A stretch of 64,000 nucleotides of DNA, taken from positions 682,001 to 746,000 of the forward strand of contig NZ_MWFK01000001.1 in NCBI RefSeq assembly GCF_002078175.1, given 5' to 3'. The notes under the pieces are model-generated. The model was not told where the DNA came from. It worked only from the letters and a program-made list of their open reading frames with translations, and did no database searches. This DNA comes from Streptomyces sp. M41(2017). Lineage in GTDB: Bacteria; Actinomycetota; Actinomycetes; Streptomycetales; Streptomycetaceae. The position numbers and the translations under genes were made by a program. Positions 19,068 through 28,194 of the stretch are shown here, one piece after another (the stretch's first letter is position 1; each line of letters opens with the position of its first letter).

Positions 19068-19421
19068 TTATCCGGGGGGCCACTGCAGTCCGCGGCCGCC
19101 CAGGAGGTGGGCGTGCGCGTGGAAGACGGTCTGTCCGGCGCCGCTGCCCGTGTTGAACACGACGCGGTAGCTGTCCAGCTTCTCCTCGGCCGCGACCTCG
19201 CCGGCGTCGCGCAGGACGTCCGCCGCGACGGTGGGTTCGGCGGCCGCGAGGGACGCGGCGTCCGGGTAGTGCACCTTGGGGATGACCAGGATGTGGGTCG
19301 GGGCCTGCGGGTTGATGTCGCGGAACGCCACGGTCGTGTCCGTCTCGCGCACCAGCGTCGCCGGGATCTGTCCCGCCACGATCTTGCAGAACAGGCAGTC
19401 GTCCTGCGGCTCGCCCATCAT
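19068..19421 (-). CDS. HIT family (histidine triad) protein
   Basis: A 117-residue HINT-type nucleotide phosphoramidase. DCLFCKIVAGQIPA at the N-terminus and HAHAHLLGGRGLQWPPG at the C-terminus contain the catalytic histidine triad. The first of two adjacent ATGs is favoured by GGAGG 7 bases upstream. It is transcribed into rnz and lies downstream of the tricorn-like protease gene after a 110-bp gap. Confidence 0.93.
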   Translation of the reverse strand: MMGEPQDDCLFCKIVAGQIPATLVRETDTTVAFRDINPQAPTHILVIPKVHYPDAASLAAAEPTVAADVLRDAGEVAAEEKLDSYRVVFNTGSGAGQTVFHAHAHLLGGRGLQWPPG

Positions 19422-19531
19422 GCGTGTGCCTCCTCGCGCCGGCCGGTCATTACCCTGCGCATGCTAGTCGCCCGGGCGGGACGGACGGTTCACGGCCGCC
19501 CCGCCCCGCCGGTCACGAGCCGCCCCGCCGG

Positions 19532-22500
19532 TCACAGCGGCGGCAGTGCGGGTGCCGTCTTGGCCGGGTTCTCCTCCAGTGCGGCGAGCGCGATCCGGAT
19601 CGCCGCGTCGAGCTGGGTGTCGCGGCCGGCCGCGTGGTCCTGCGGGGCCTGGACGACCTCGACGTCGGGATCGACGCCGTGGTTCTCCACGTTCCACTCG
19701 TAACCCTCCAGCCAGAACGCGTACTTGGGCTGGGTGACGAGGGTGCCGTCGACGAGGCGGTAGCGGCTGTCGATGCCGATGACGCCGCCCCAGGTGCGGG
19801 TGCCGACCACGGGGCCGATGCCGAGTGCCTTGATCGCCGCGTTGACGATGTCGCCGTCGGAGCCGGAGAACTCGTTGGCGACGGAGACGACGGGTCCGCG
19901 CGGCGCGTCCTCCGGGTAGCTGTAGGGACGCAGTCCGCGGGGCAGGTCCCAGCCGACGATCCGCCGGGCGAGTTTCTCGACGACGAGCTGGGAGGTGTGG
20001 CCGCCGCGATTCTCCCGCACGTCCACCACCAGACCCTCTCGGGTCACCTCGATGCGCAGGTCGCGGTGGAGCTGCGCCCACCCGGAGCCGACCATGTCCG
20101 GCACGTGCAGGTAGCCGAGTCGTCCGCCGGACCGCGCGTGGACGTAGGCGCGCCGGTCGGCGACCCAGGCGTGGTAGCGCAGGGGTTCCTCGTCGGCGAG
20201 CGGTACGACGACGGCGTGCCGCGGGTCGCCGCCGCCCGCCGGGGAGACGGTCAGCTCGACCGGTTTGCCCGCCGTGCCGACGAGCAGGGGGCCGGGGCCC
20301 GCGACGGGGTCGACCGGCCGGCCGCCGATCGCGACGATCGCGTCCCCGGCGCGCACCGCGACGCCGGGCGCGGCGAGCGGGGCCCGCGCGTCCGGGTCGG
20401 AGGTCTCCGAGGGAAGGATGCGGTCGATGCGCCACCTGCCGTCCTCGTGGCGGGAGATGTCCGCCCCGAGGAGACCCTGGGCGCCGTCGCCGCCGCGGTG
20501 TCCGCCGCGCGGGGTGACGTACGCGTGGGAGGTGCCGAGTTCGCCCTGGACCTCCCAGAGCAGATCGACGAGGTCGTCGTGGGTGGCGACCCGGTCGAGG
20601 ACGGGCCGGTACCGGTCGAGGACGGCGTCCCAGTCGACGCCCCCGAGGTCGGGCCGCCAGAAGTTGTCGCGCATGAGGCGGCCGGTCTCGTCGTACATCT
20701 GGCGCCACTCGGCGGCCGGGTCGACGGTCTGGCGCACCCGCGAGAGGTCGACGGTGATGTTGGTGTCGCTCTCGTCGTCGTTCGACGCGCGCCGGTCGCT
20801 GGGCACGACCTTGAGCTTTCCGTCCGTCCACAGCAGGACCCGTTTGCCGTCGCCGGTGACGGTGAAGTGGTCGGCGTCGGCGGCGAGATGCTCGATGCGC
20901 TGCTGGGCGAGGTCGTACCGCTCCAGCTCGGTCCGCGGGTCCGGGTCGTCCGGGGTGGCACGGGAGGCGCCGAGCACACCGCGGACGGGGTGGCGCAGCC
21001 ACAGGAGACCGTCCTTGGCCGCGCGCAGGGTGGAGTAGCGGGCGGCCTCGACGGGGAACGGGACGATGCGGTCGGCGAGTCCGTCGAGGTCGATCCGGGT
21101 GCTGGGGGTGCCCTCGCTGTCGGGGGTCTCGTCCTTGTCCGGGGCCTCGAAGGGGCGTCCGTGGCGCTGCGGTCCGAAGGGGGACGGCGTGGTCGCGGCG
21201 AGGGTGATCAGATACGGCCGGGAGCCGCCGACGAAGGCCAGGTCGAAGACGTGCTCGTCGTAGACGGGGTCGAAGGCGCGGGCCGACAGGAAGGCGAGGT
21301 GCTTGCCGTCGAGGGTGAACGCCGGCGCGTAGTCCCGGAAGCGCAGCGGGGTCGCCTCGGTCACCGACAGGTCGGTGGTGTTGGCGATGCGGAGCTGGCG
21401 CAGCGGGCGCGGGCCGGGGTGCGACCAGGCGAGCCAGGCCGAGTCGGGCGAGAAGACGAGACCGTCGACCTCGCCGTCCTCGCTGCGGTCGAACTCGCGG
21501 ACCTCGCCGGTCTCGCGCTCGACGAGCAGGACGCGTCCGTCGTGGGAGGCGACGGCGGCGCGGCTGCCGTCGGGTGCCACGGCGAGGCCGAGGACGCGGC
21601 CGAGGGCTCCGGCGGCGAGCCGGCGCGGGGTGGCTCCGGGGGCGGCTCCGGTGGCGGGCGCGAACTCCAGGGCGTCGTCGCCCTCGGCGTCCGTCACCCA
21701 CACGACGTGTTCCTCGCCCTCGGCGCGGAAGGCGCGGGGCAGCCGGGCGCGGACGCCGGGTTCGGCGGCGAGTGCGCGGGCCGGTCCCGAGCGGTGGGTG
21801 ATCCAGTGGACGCCGCCGCGCACGGAGACGGCGCTGCCGCGTCCGGTGTGGTCGGGGACGGCGGCGGAGAACCAGCGGGCGGCGTTCACGGGGTGGGGCT
21901 GCTGGTCGGCGCGCTGCCCGCCGAGGAGGATGTCGAGGCGGCGGGGCTCGGCTCCGTCGAGGTCGTCGAGGAGCCGGAGTTCACCGGCGGTGGAGTACAC
22001 CACGCGGGTGCCGTCGGTGGCGGCGTGCCGGGCGTAGAACGCGTCGAGCGGGGTGTGGCGGCGCAGGTCGGCGCCGTCGGCGAGGGAGGAGTACAGGGCG
22101 CCGACGCCCTCGTGGTCGGAGAGGAAGGCGATCCGGTCGCCGACCCACAGGGGGTACTCGATGTTCCCGTCGAGGTCCTCGTGCAGGCGGACGAACTCGC
22201 CCTCGCCGTCGCGGTCGATCCACAGCTTGCCCGCGGTGCCGCCGCGGTAGCGCTTCCACCAGGCCGCCTCGCGGCCCATCGGGGCGGAGAGCAGGACGAC
22301 TCCGGGCTCGCCGTGGGCGACGTCGCCGACGGGTCCGTAGGGCAGCAGGGTGGCGGGGCCGCCGTCGAGCGGGACGGCGCGGGCCCAGCTGCGGCGGAGG
22401 CTTGCCTGGCCCTGGGTGCTGAGGGCGAGGACGTGTCCGTCGGGGGTCCAGCCGCGGACCTGGGTCCGCGAACTGCCCCAGTACGTCAGGCGTCTGGTGG

Positions 22501-22744
22501 GTCCGCCGGCCAGGGGGGCGGCGTAGACCTCGGGGGCGCCGTCGCGCGTGGACGTCCAGGCGACGGTCGTGCCGTCCGGGGAGACGCGCGGGTGGTTCAC
22601 CGGTGCGTTGTCGGCGCTGACGCGCCAGGCGCGGCCGCCGCCGTCGAGGGGGGCGGCCCAGATGTCGTCCTCGGCCGTGAAGACGGCCAACTCGCCGTGC
22701 AGATGCGGAAACCGGAGATACGCGGAGGCTGCGGACTCTGTCAC
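19532..22744 (-). CDS. Tricorn-like S41 family protease
   Basis: A 1070-residue cytoplasmic protease of the tricorn type, finishing peptides released by the proteasome. The first roughly 650 residues are beta-propeller repeats (for example HPRVSPDGTTVAWTSTRDG). A helical/core region holds LGTSHAYVTPRGG. A PDZ domain follows around residues 770-830 (GDAIVAIGGRPVDP), then the S41 domain with the catalytic Ser in EFSGSDGD (about 962) and the late Glu region near WNVENHGVDPD. No signal peptide is seen. Full length, with no truncation; likely a hexameric assembly by family. Confidence 0.92.
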   Translation of the reverse strand: MTESAASAYLRFPHLHGELAVFTAEDDIWAAPLDGGGRAWRVSADNAPVNHPRVSPDGTTVAWTSTRDGAPEVYAAPLAGGPTRRLTYWGSSRTQVRGWTPDGHVLALSTQGQASLRRSWARAVPLDGGPATLLPYGPVGDVAHGEPGVVLLSAPMGREAAWWKRYRGGTAGKLWIDRDGEGEFVRLHEDLDGNIEYPLWVGDRIAFLSDHEGVGALYSSLADGADLRRHTPLDAFYARHAATDGTRVVYSTAGELRLLDDLDGAEPRRLDILLGGQRADQQPHPVNAARWFSAAVPDHTGRGSAVSVRGGVHWITHRSGPARALAAEPGVRARLPRAFRAEGEEHVVWVTDAEGDDALEFAPATGAAPGATPRRLAAGALGRVLGLAVAPDGSRAAVASHDGRVLLVERETGEVREFDRSEDGEVDGLVFSPDSAWLAWSHPGPRPLRQLRIANTTDLSVTEATPLRFRDYAPAFTLDGKHLAFLSARAFDPVYDEHVFDLAFVGGSRPYLITLAATTPSPFGPQRHGRPFEAPDKDETPDSEGTPSTRIDLDGLADRIVPFPVEAARYSTLRAAKDGLLWLRHPVRGVLGASRATPDDPDPRTELERYDLAQQRIEHLAADADHFTVTGDGKRVLLWTDGKLKVVPSDRRASNDDESDTNITVDLSRVRQTVDPAAEWRQMYDETGRLMRDNFWRPDLGGVDWDAVLDRYRPVLDRVATHDDLVDLLWEVQGELGTSHAYVTPRGGHRGGDGAQGLLGADISRHEDGRWRIDRILPSETSDPDARAPLAAPGVAVRAGDAIVAIGGRPVDPVAGPGPLLVGTAGKPVELTVSPAGGGDPRHAVVVPLADEEPLRYHAWVADRRAYVHARSGGRLGYLHVPDMVGSGWAQLHRDLRIEVTREGLVVDVRENRGGHTSQLVVEKLARRIVGWDLPRGLRPYSYPEDAPRGPVVSVANEFSGSDGDIVNAAIKALGIGPVVGTRTWGGVIGIDSRYRLVDGTLVTQPKYAFWLEGYEWNVENHGVDPDVEVVQAPQDHAAGRDTQLDAAIRIALAALEENPAKTAPALPPL

Positions 22745-22817
22745 CCGGTCACCCTATGCAGCCGGGACGCGGCCCGACAGGGGTTCGGATCACTTGATCC
22801 GTGGACGGCCGGGCAGG

Positions 22818-23384
22818 TCACTTGCCCTGTGCGGGCCAGCAGGTGGGGTCGCCCTTGCACCACATGGTCTTCGTGACGGTGACCGTGACGGTGGGGTCGG
22901 GCCCGTTCGGAGGACGGTAAGTGGCGGGTGGGGTGGGGTTGTTGGTGGCGCCGCAGTTGCCGAGGCCGCTCACGTGGAACCACTGCTTGCCGCCGACGGT
23001 GGCGGTCAGGTCGCCGCGCACGCAGGCGCCGTCGACGGCGCGGGTGACCTTGCCCTTGACGACGATGTCCCGTCCGTCGTCGGTCTGGCCCTGGCAGTCG
23101 ACGCTCGCGACGGTGTTCTCGGTCGGCGCGGGCGACTTGCCGGGCGTGTAGACCTTGCCGGCGTTGCCGTAGTTGGCGGTACAGGTGAGCCACCGCACGT
23201 TCACGTTCTGCCGTTCGAGCTGCTTGGTCGCCGTCTGGTCGGTGGTGTACGCCACGATGGCGGCGCTCAGTCCGTCCCCGGGTTCGCACGCGGTCGCGCC
23301 GAACACCCCGGCCGCGCCCAGCCCGAGGGCCATCAGCGCCCGCCTGCGCCCGCTCCGGCTCCTGATCCGTCTCAAAGCCCCCAT
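22818..23384 (-). CDS. Small secreted or lipoprotein of unknown function
   Basis: About 188 residues. The N-terminus [20 protein letters not shown] is strongly positive, followed by a hydrophobic stretch ending GVFGATAC, so it is either a lipoprotein with a weak lipobox (ATAC) or a cleaved precursor. The mature part has about eight cysteines in spaced pairs, a domain with YTTDQTATKQLERQNV and VDCQGQTDDGRDIVVKGKVT, and a Pro/Thr-rich segment near the C-terminus (PTVTVTVTKT). DUF4333-like small extracellular domains have this look, but I cannot assign a family. It is 73 bp before the tricorn gene on the same strand. Confidence 0.7.
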   Translation of the reverse strand: MGALRRIRSRSGRRRALMALGLGAAGVFGATACEPGDGLSAAIVAYTTDQTATKQLERQNVNVRWLTCTANYGNAGKVYTPGKSPAPTENTVASVDCQGQTDDGRDIVVKGKVTRAVDGACVRGDLTATVGGKQWFHVSGLGNCGATNNPTPPATYRPPNGPDPTVTVTVTKTMWCKGDPTCWPAQGK

Positions 23385-23484
23385 GGACGGCAGCGTGCCA
23401 CCGCGGGGCGCGGTGCGGTAGACCGCATGCGGCCATGAGGGGCACAACCACCCGAAGGAGTTCCGGGCACCGGCCGGGCCCGGT

Positions 23485-23877
23485 TCAGCCGAGGAGGAGC
23501 AGCCACTCCTGGAGTTCCACGAGGTTGCCCTCGGGGTCCCTGAGGTGCGCGACGCGCATCCGGTCGGTCATGGGGGCCGGTCCGTGGAGCACGTCCGCGC
23601 CGCGCGAGACCAACTGCTCGCAGTAGGTGTCGAGGTCGTCCACCCGCAGCACGACCAGCGAACGGTGTCCGGTGACGTCCTCGCCGATCTCGCCCAGCAC
23701 CTCGGCCATCATCGCCCGGTCCTGGAGGGCGATGCCGGCGGATCCGGTGACGGGGCTGAACTTCTCGTACGGTCCCCCGGTCGCGCCGGACTGCGGCTTG
23801 AGGCCGAGGACCTCGGAGTAGAAGCGGTAGCAGGCGGCGAAGTCGGAGACGAGCAGCCGTACCTGGGCGAGTTCCAT
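23485..23877 (-). CDS. VOC family (glyoxalase/bleomycin-resistance fold) protein
   Basis: A 130-residue single-chain vicinal-oxygen-chelate protein. MELAQVRLLVSDFAACYRFY opens the first beta-alpha-beta-beta-beta unit, and HLRDPEGNLVELQEWL closes the second; the metal-ligand Glu in LVELQ is present. GGGGGA precedes the ATG. It lies between rsmE and the lipoprotein gene on the same strand. The substrate is unknown; many such proteins are dioxygenases, isomerases or drug-binding proteins. Confidence 0.85.
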   Translation of the reverse strand: MELAQVRLLVSDFAACYRFYSEVLGLKPQSGATGGPYEKFSPVTGSAGIALQDRAMMAEVLGEIGEDVTGHRSLVVLRVDDLDTYCEQLVSRGADVLHGPAPMTDRMRVAHLRDPEGNLVELQEWLLLLG

Positions 23878-23910
23878 GCGGATCCCCCGTGGTTGGGCGG
23901 GCGGTTGGGG

Positions 23911-24660
23911 TCAGGACCAGCGGCCGGTGCGGGCCAGCAGCAGTGCGGCGGCCACGGTCCCGGCCGTCGACGTACGCAGCACCGTACGCCCGAGGTGGAA
24001 GGTCCTCGCGCCGGCCTCGGTGAAGAGCGCGACCTCCTCGGGGGAGATCCCGCCCTCGGGGCCGACGACCAGGACGATCTCCCCGGACTCGGGCAGTGCC
24101 GCGGTCGCGAAGGGCTCGGTGCCCAGCTCGGTGTCCTCGTGCAGGACGGCGGCGAGGTCGGCCTTGGCGAGAAGTGCGGCAACCTGTCGGGTCGACATGG
24201 CGTCCGCGACCTCCGGGAAGCGCACCCGGCGGGACTGCTTGCCGGACTCGCGTGCGGTGGCGCGCCACTTGGCGAGCGCCTTGAGACCCCGGTCGCCCTT
24301 CCACTGGGTGATGCAGCGGGAGGCGGCCCAGGGGACGATGCCGTCGACGCCGGTCTCCGTCATGGTCTCGACGGCCAGTTCGCCCCGGTCGCCCTTGGGC
24401 AGCGCCTGGACGACGGTGATCCGCGGAGCCTCGGCCGGCTCCTCGCTCACCGAGTCCATCCGGACGACGAGCCGGTCCTTGCCCTCGGTGTCGAGGACGA
24501 CGCAGTCCGCCCAGCGGCCGGCCCCGTCGGTGAGGACGACGTCCTCTCCGGCGCGCAGCCGCTTCACGGAGACGGCGTGCCGTCCCTCGGGGCCGTCGAG
24601 GACGTAGCGTCCGCCGCCGCCCGCGTCGAAGTGGTCGACCAGGAACACGGGTGCCGTCAT
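23911..24660 (-). CDS. rsmE: 16S rRNA (uracil-1498-N3)-methyltransferase RsmE
   Basis: A 249-residue SPOUT-class methyltransferase. The C-terminal trefoil-knot motifs IVLVVGPEGGISPEEV and FHLGRTVLRTSTAG are perfect, and the N-terminal PUA-like region begins with the start MTAPVFLVDHFDAGG. The ATG overlaps the stop of the upstream nitronate monooxygenase (ATGA), giving a translationally coupled pair. It methylates U1498 in the decoding centre. Confidence 0.95.
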   Translation of the reverse strand: MTAPVFLVDHFDAGGGGRYVLDGPEGRHAVSVKRLRAGEDVVLTDGAGRWADCVVLDTEGKDRLVVRMDSVSEEPAEAPRITVVQALPKGDRGELAVETMTETGVDGIVPWAASRCITQWKGDRGLKALAKWRATARESGKQSRRVRFPEVADAMSTRQVAALLAKADLAAVLHEDTELGTEPFATAALPESGEIVLVVGPEGGISPEEVALFTEAGARTFHLGRTVLRTSTAGTVAAALLLARTGRWS

Positions 24661-25751
24661 CGGGCCGTGCCCCCGTCCGGGGTGTCGCCGGGCGACGACA
24701 ACGCTGTCCTGGCGGCGGCGAGTTCGGCGACCAGTACCTCGACCAGCTGTGCGGCGGGCAGGTCGCGCGCCATGCGGTGGCCCTGGCCCGCCCACAGCGC
24801 CATGCCCTGCGCGTCGGCCGCCTTGGCGGCCGCCTTGCGCAGCGGCGAGGTGAGGTGGTGGACGTCCGGGTACGCGGCGGGGGCGTAGGGGCCGTGCTCG
24901 CGCAGGAACCGGTTGACCAGGCCGCGGGCCGGGCGTCCGGAGAAGGCGCGGGTCAGTTCGGTGCGGACGAAGAGCGGGTTGGTCAGCGCGTCCTTGTGGA
25001 CGGCGTTCGCGCCGGATTCGGGGGTGGCGAGGAAGGCGGTGCCGAGCTGGGCCGCGTCGGCGCCGGCGGCGAGGACGGCGGCGATCTGGCTGCCGCGCAT
25101 GATGCCTCCGGCGGCGACGACCGGGATGTCCACGGTCTCGCGGATCTGGGCGACCAGGGAGAGCAGTCCGATGCCCGCGCGGTCGGTCTCCGGGTTGTCG
25201 CGGTGGGTGCCCTGGTGTCCGCCGGCCTCGACGCCCTGGGCGATGACGGCGGCGGCGCCCGCCCGCTGCACGGCGAGGGCCTCCTCGGCCGTGGTCGCGG
25301 TGACCAGGGTGAGGGTGCCGGCGCGGTTCAGTGACTCCAGCACGTCCTGGGCCGGGATGCCGAAGTGGAAGGAGACCACCGGGACCGGGTTGTCGAGGAG
25401 GACGGCGAGTTTGGCGTCGTAGCCGTCGTCACGGCCGCTGTCCGGGTCGCCGAGTTCGGTCTCGTACCAGGCCGCCTCACCGGCGAGCTGGTGGGCGTAG
25501 ACCTCGACCGCCGAGGAGTCCGCGTACTCCGGCTGCGGCATGAACAGGTTGACGCCGAAGGGACGGCCGGTCAGCCCGCGCAGTTGTTTGATCTCCTGGT
25601 ACATGCCGTCGGCCGTCTTGTACCCGGCGGCGAGGCATCCGAGCCCGCCGGCCTCGGACACGGCGGCCGCGAGCTGGGGGACGGAGACGCCGCCCGCCAT
25701 GGGGGCCTGCACGATCGGGTGAGGGAAGAGATCGGTCAGCGCGGAGGACAT
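24657..25751 (-). CDS. Nitronate monooxygenase-like FMN flavoprotein
   Basis: A 364-residue TIM-barrel flavoprotein. PIVQAPMAGGVSVPQLAAAV at the N-terminus, AVIAQGVEAGGHQG (catalytic His and FMN contacts) and VVAAGGIMRGSQIAAVLAAG are the family motifs. Members oxidise alkyl nitronates such as propionate 3-nitronate; FabK-type enoyl reductases share the fold, but the EAGGHxG block favours the monooxygenase. Coupled to rsmE by a 4-bp overlap, an arrangement that carries no obvious functional link. Confidence 0.9.
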   Translation of the reverse strand: MSSALTDLFPHPIVQAPMAGGVSVPQLAAAVSEAGGLGCLAAGYKTADGMYQEIKQLRGLTGRPFGVNLFMPQPEYADSSAVEVYAHQLAGEAAWYETELGDPDSGRDDGYDAKLAVLLDNPVPVVSFHFGIPAQDVLESLNRAGTLTLVTATTAEEALAVQRAGAAAVIAQGVEAGGHQGTHRDNPETDRAGIGLLSLVAQIRETVDIPVVAAGGIMRGSQIAAVLAAGADAAQLGTAFLATPESGANAVHKDALTNPLFVRTELTRAFSGRPARGLVNRFLREHGPYAPAAYPDVHHLTSPLRKAAAKAADAQGMALWAGQGHRMARDLPAAQLVEVLVAELAAARTALSSPGDTPDGGTAR

Positions 25752-25828
25752 GACGGCATGTTGTCACGTCCTCCGTACAAGTCCGAATCCGGCCGTCCGC
25801 TCGGTTACGGGGTGGCGCGGCGGGCGGT

Positions 25829-25853
25829 CACGGGGCGGGAACGCCGCCCCGTG
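25829..25853 (-). terminator. Hairpin after dnaJ
   Basis: CACGGGGCGG and CCGCCCCGTG form a perfect 10-bp stem with a 5-base loop 12 bases beyond the dnaJ stop. Probable terminator of the hrcA-dnaJ unit. Confidence 0.55.
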
Positions 25854-25864
25854 CCGCCGTCGCG

Positions 25865-26998
25865 TCAGCGTCCGTTGAAGGCGTCCTTCAGCCGGGAGAA
25901 GAGCCCCTGCTGCCCGGGCTGGAACTGGCCGGTGGGCCGCTCCTCGCCGCGCAGCGCCGCGAGCTCGCGCATGACCCTCTCCTGCTCCGGGTCGAGCTTG
26001 GTGGGCGTGGTGACCTCGACGTGCACGATGAGGTCGCCCCGGCCGCCGCCGCGCAGGTGCGTGACGCCCCGGCCGTGCAGCGGGATCGACTGGCCGGACT
26101 GCGTGCCCGGACGGATGTCGACCTCCTCCATGCCGTCGAGGGTCTCCAGGGGCACCTTGGTGCCGAGGGCCGCGGCCGTCATCGGGATCGTGACGGTGCA
26201 GTGCAGGTCGTCGCCGCGACGCTGGAACGTCGAGTGCGGCAGCTCGTGGATCTCGACGTACAGGTCGCCGGCGGGGCCGCCGCCGGGGCCGACCTCGCCC
26301 TCGCCCGCGAGCTGGATCCGGGTGCCGTTGTCCACACCGGCCGGGATCTTGACCGTGAGGGTGCGGCGGGAGCGGACCCGGCCGTCGCCCGCGCACTCGG
26401 GGCACGGGGTCGGGACCACGGTGCCGAAGCCCTGGCACTGCGGGCACGGCCGCGAGGTCATGACCTGGCCGAGGAAGGACCGCGTCACCTGGGACACCTC
26501 GCCGCGGCCGCGGCACATGTCGCAGGTCTGCGCGGAGGTCCCGGGTGCGGCGCCCTCGCCGTTGCAGGTCGCGCAGACGACGGCCGTGTCGACCTGGATG
26601 TCCTTCGTGGTGCCGAAGGCCGCCTCGTCCAGCTCGATCTCCAGGCGGATCATGGCGTCCTGGCCGCGGCGGGTGCGCGAGCGCGGTCCGCGCTGCGACG
26701 CCGTGCCGAAGAAGGCGTCCATGATGTCCGAGAAGTTCCCGAAGCCGCCCGCGCCGAAGCCGCCGGCGCCACCGCCCTGCTGGGACAGGGGGTCGCCGCC
26801 GAGGTCGTAGACCTGCTTCTTCTGCGGGTCCGACAACACCTCGTAGGCGGCGTTGATCTCCTTGAAGCGCTCCTGCGTCTTCGGATCGGGATTGACGTCC
26901 GGGTGCAGCTCGCGCGCGAGCCTCCGGAACGCCTTCTTGATCTCGTCCTGGGACGCGTCGCGGCGCACGCCGAGTACGGCGTAGTAGTCCGTGGCCAC
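25865..26998 (-). CDS. dnaJ: Chaperone DnaJ (HrcA-linked copy)
   Basis: A 377-residue type I Hsp40. J-domain with HPD at about residues 32-34; a Gly/Phe region (GGGAGGFGAGGFGNF); four CxxCxGxG repeats (CATCNGEG, CDMCRGRG, CPQCQGFG, CPECAGDG) for two zincs; then the C-terminal substrate-binding domains. The start is GTG directly after the hrcA stop. Streptomycetes usually carry a second dnaJ in the dnaK operon; this copy is co-regulated by HrcA. Confidence 0.96.
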   Translation of the reverse strand: MATDYYAVLGVRRDASQDEIKKAFRRLARELHPDVNPDPKTQERFKEINAAYEVLSDPQKKQVYDLGGDPLSQQGGGAGGFGAGGFGNFSDIMDAFFGTASQRGPRSRTRRGQDAMIRLEIELDEAAFGTTKDIQVDTAVVCATCNGEGAAPGTSAQTCDMCRGRGEVSQVTRSFLGQVMTSRPCPQCQGFGTVVPTPCPECAGDGRVRSRRTLTVKIPAGVDNGTRIQLAGEGEVGPGGGPAGDLYVEIHELPHSTFQRRGDDLHCTVTIPMTAAALGTKVPLETLDGMEEVDIRPGTQSGQSIPLHGRGVTHLRGGGRGDLIVHVEVTTPTKLDPEQERVMRELAALRGEERPTGQFQPGQQGLFSRLKDAFNGR

Positions 26999-28015
26999 TT
27001 AAGACTCCGCCAGGATCTGTCCGACGTACCGTGCCACCGCTCGTACCGCTCCCATCGTTCCCGGGTAATCCATGCGGGTCGGGCCGACCACGCCGAGTTT
27101 GGCTACTGCCTCGCCGCCCGAACCGTAGCCGACCGAGACCACGGACGTGGAGTTGAGTCCCTCATACGCGTTCTCGTGCCCGATTCGCACGGTCATGCTC
27201 GAATCCCCGGCCTCTCCGAGCAACTTGAGGAGCACGACCTGCTCCTCGAGCGCTTCGAGCACCGGACGGATGGTGAGAGGGAAGTCATGTCCGAAACGGG
27301 TGAGATTGGCGGTCCCGCCGATCATCAGCCGCTCCTCGGTCTCCTCGACAAGTGTCTCCAGCAGGGTGGAGAGCACTGTCGAGACCGTACCCCGGTCCTC
27401 CGCCTCGAAGGCGTCGGGGAGGTCCTGCACGAGCTGCGGGACGTCCGCGAAGGGGCGGCCCGCGACCCGGCTGTTGAGCCGGGCCCGCAGATCGGCGAGA
27501 GAAGTCTCACCGAACGGGACGGGGCAGTTGATCATGCGTTGCTCGACCCGGCCGGTGTCCGTGATCAGCACGAGCATCACGCGCGCCGGGGCGAGCGAGA
27601 GCAGTTCCACGTGCCGGACGGTCGAGCGGGTCAGCGAGGGGTACTGCACGACGGCGACCTGCCGGGTGAGCTGCGCGAGCAGCCGCACCGTCCGGCCGAC
27701 GACGTCGTCGAGGTCGACGGCTCCGTCCAGGAAGTTCTGGATGGCGCGCCGCTCCGGCGCGGTCATCGGCTTGACGCCCGCGAGCTTGTCGACGAAGAGC
27801 CGGTATCCCTTGTCCGTGGGGATGCGTCCGGCGCTGGTGTGCGGCTGGGCGATGTAGCCCTCGTCCTCCAGGACCGCCATGTCGTTGCGGACGGTCGCCG
27901 GTGAGACGCCGAGCCGGTGACGCTCGGTGAGCGCCTTGGAGCCGACCGGCTCCTCGGTGCCCACATAGTCCTGGACGATGGCGCGGAGCACCTCGAGCCT
28001 GCGTTCACTGAGCAT
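26999..28015 (-). CDS. hrcA: Heat-shock repressor HrcA
   Basis: A 338-residue repressor. The N-terminal winged helix has [26 protein letters not shown], and [15 protein letters not shown] is the family signature; the GAF-like inserted domain and dimerisation region follow. The start is [10 protein letters not shown]; the open frame upstream lies between it and the CIRCE element. HrcA binds CIRCE with GroEL acting as its folding partner, so hrcA-dnaJ should be heat-induced and self-repressed. Confidence 0.96.
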   Translation of the reverse strand: MLSERRLEVLRAIVQDYVGTEEPVGSKALTERHRLGVSPATVRNDMAVLEDEGYIAQPHTSAGRIPTDKGYRLFVDKLAGVKPMTAPERRAIQNFLDGAVDLDDVVGRTVRLLAQLTRQVAVVQYPSLTRSTVRHVELLSLAPARVMLVLITDTGRVEQRMINCPVPFGETSLADLRARLNSRVAGRPFADVPQLVQDLPDAFEAEDRGTVSTVLSTLLETLVEETEERLMIGGTANLTRFGHDFPLTIRPVLEALEEQVVLLKLLGEAGDSSMTVRIGHENAYEGLNSTSVVSVGYGSGGEAVAKLGVVGPTRMDYPGTMGAVRAVARYVGQILAES

Positions 28016-28071
28016 CGCGCACACCTCCAGAAGTCGACTCCGTGGTCTTCGTGGCCTTCGTGGCTTTTCGC

Positions 28072-28098
28072 CTGGCACTCAACGCGCCCGAGTGCCAG
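28072..28098. promoter_or_regulatory. CIRCE element (HrcA operator)
   Basis: CTGGCACTC-N9-GAGTGCCAG is an exact 9-9-9 inverted repeat matching CIRCE (consensus TTAGCACTC-N9-GAGTGCTAA with GC-adapted ends). It lies 57 bases upstream of the hrcA start. Confidence 0.95.
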
Positions 28099-28194
28099 CG
28101 TTCCCCGGGCCAGTGTACGGCGGTGAGGCACGACCCCGGCAAGGGCGGGCCTGCGATGTCGTGCGCGACACCCGGTCACCGCTAGCGTCGCCGT

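Noticed and set aside
19424..22876. A very long open frame antisense to the tricorn-like gene
   Set aside because: Low-complexity Gly/Arg/Val product with no domain; it is the usual antisense shadow of a high-GC gene.
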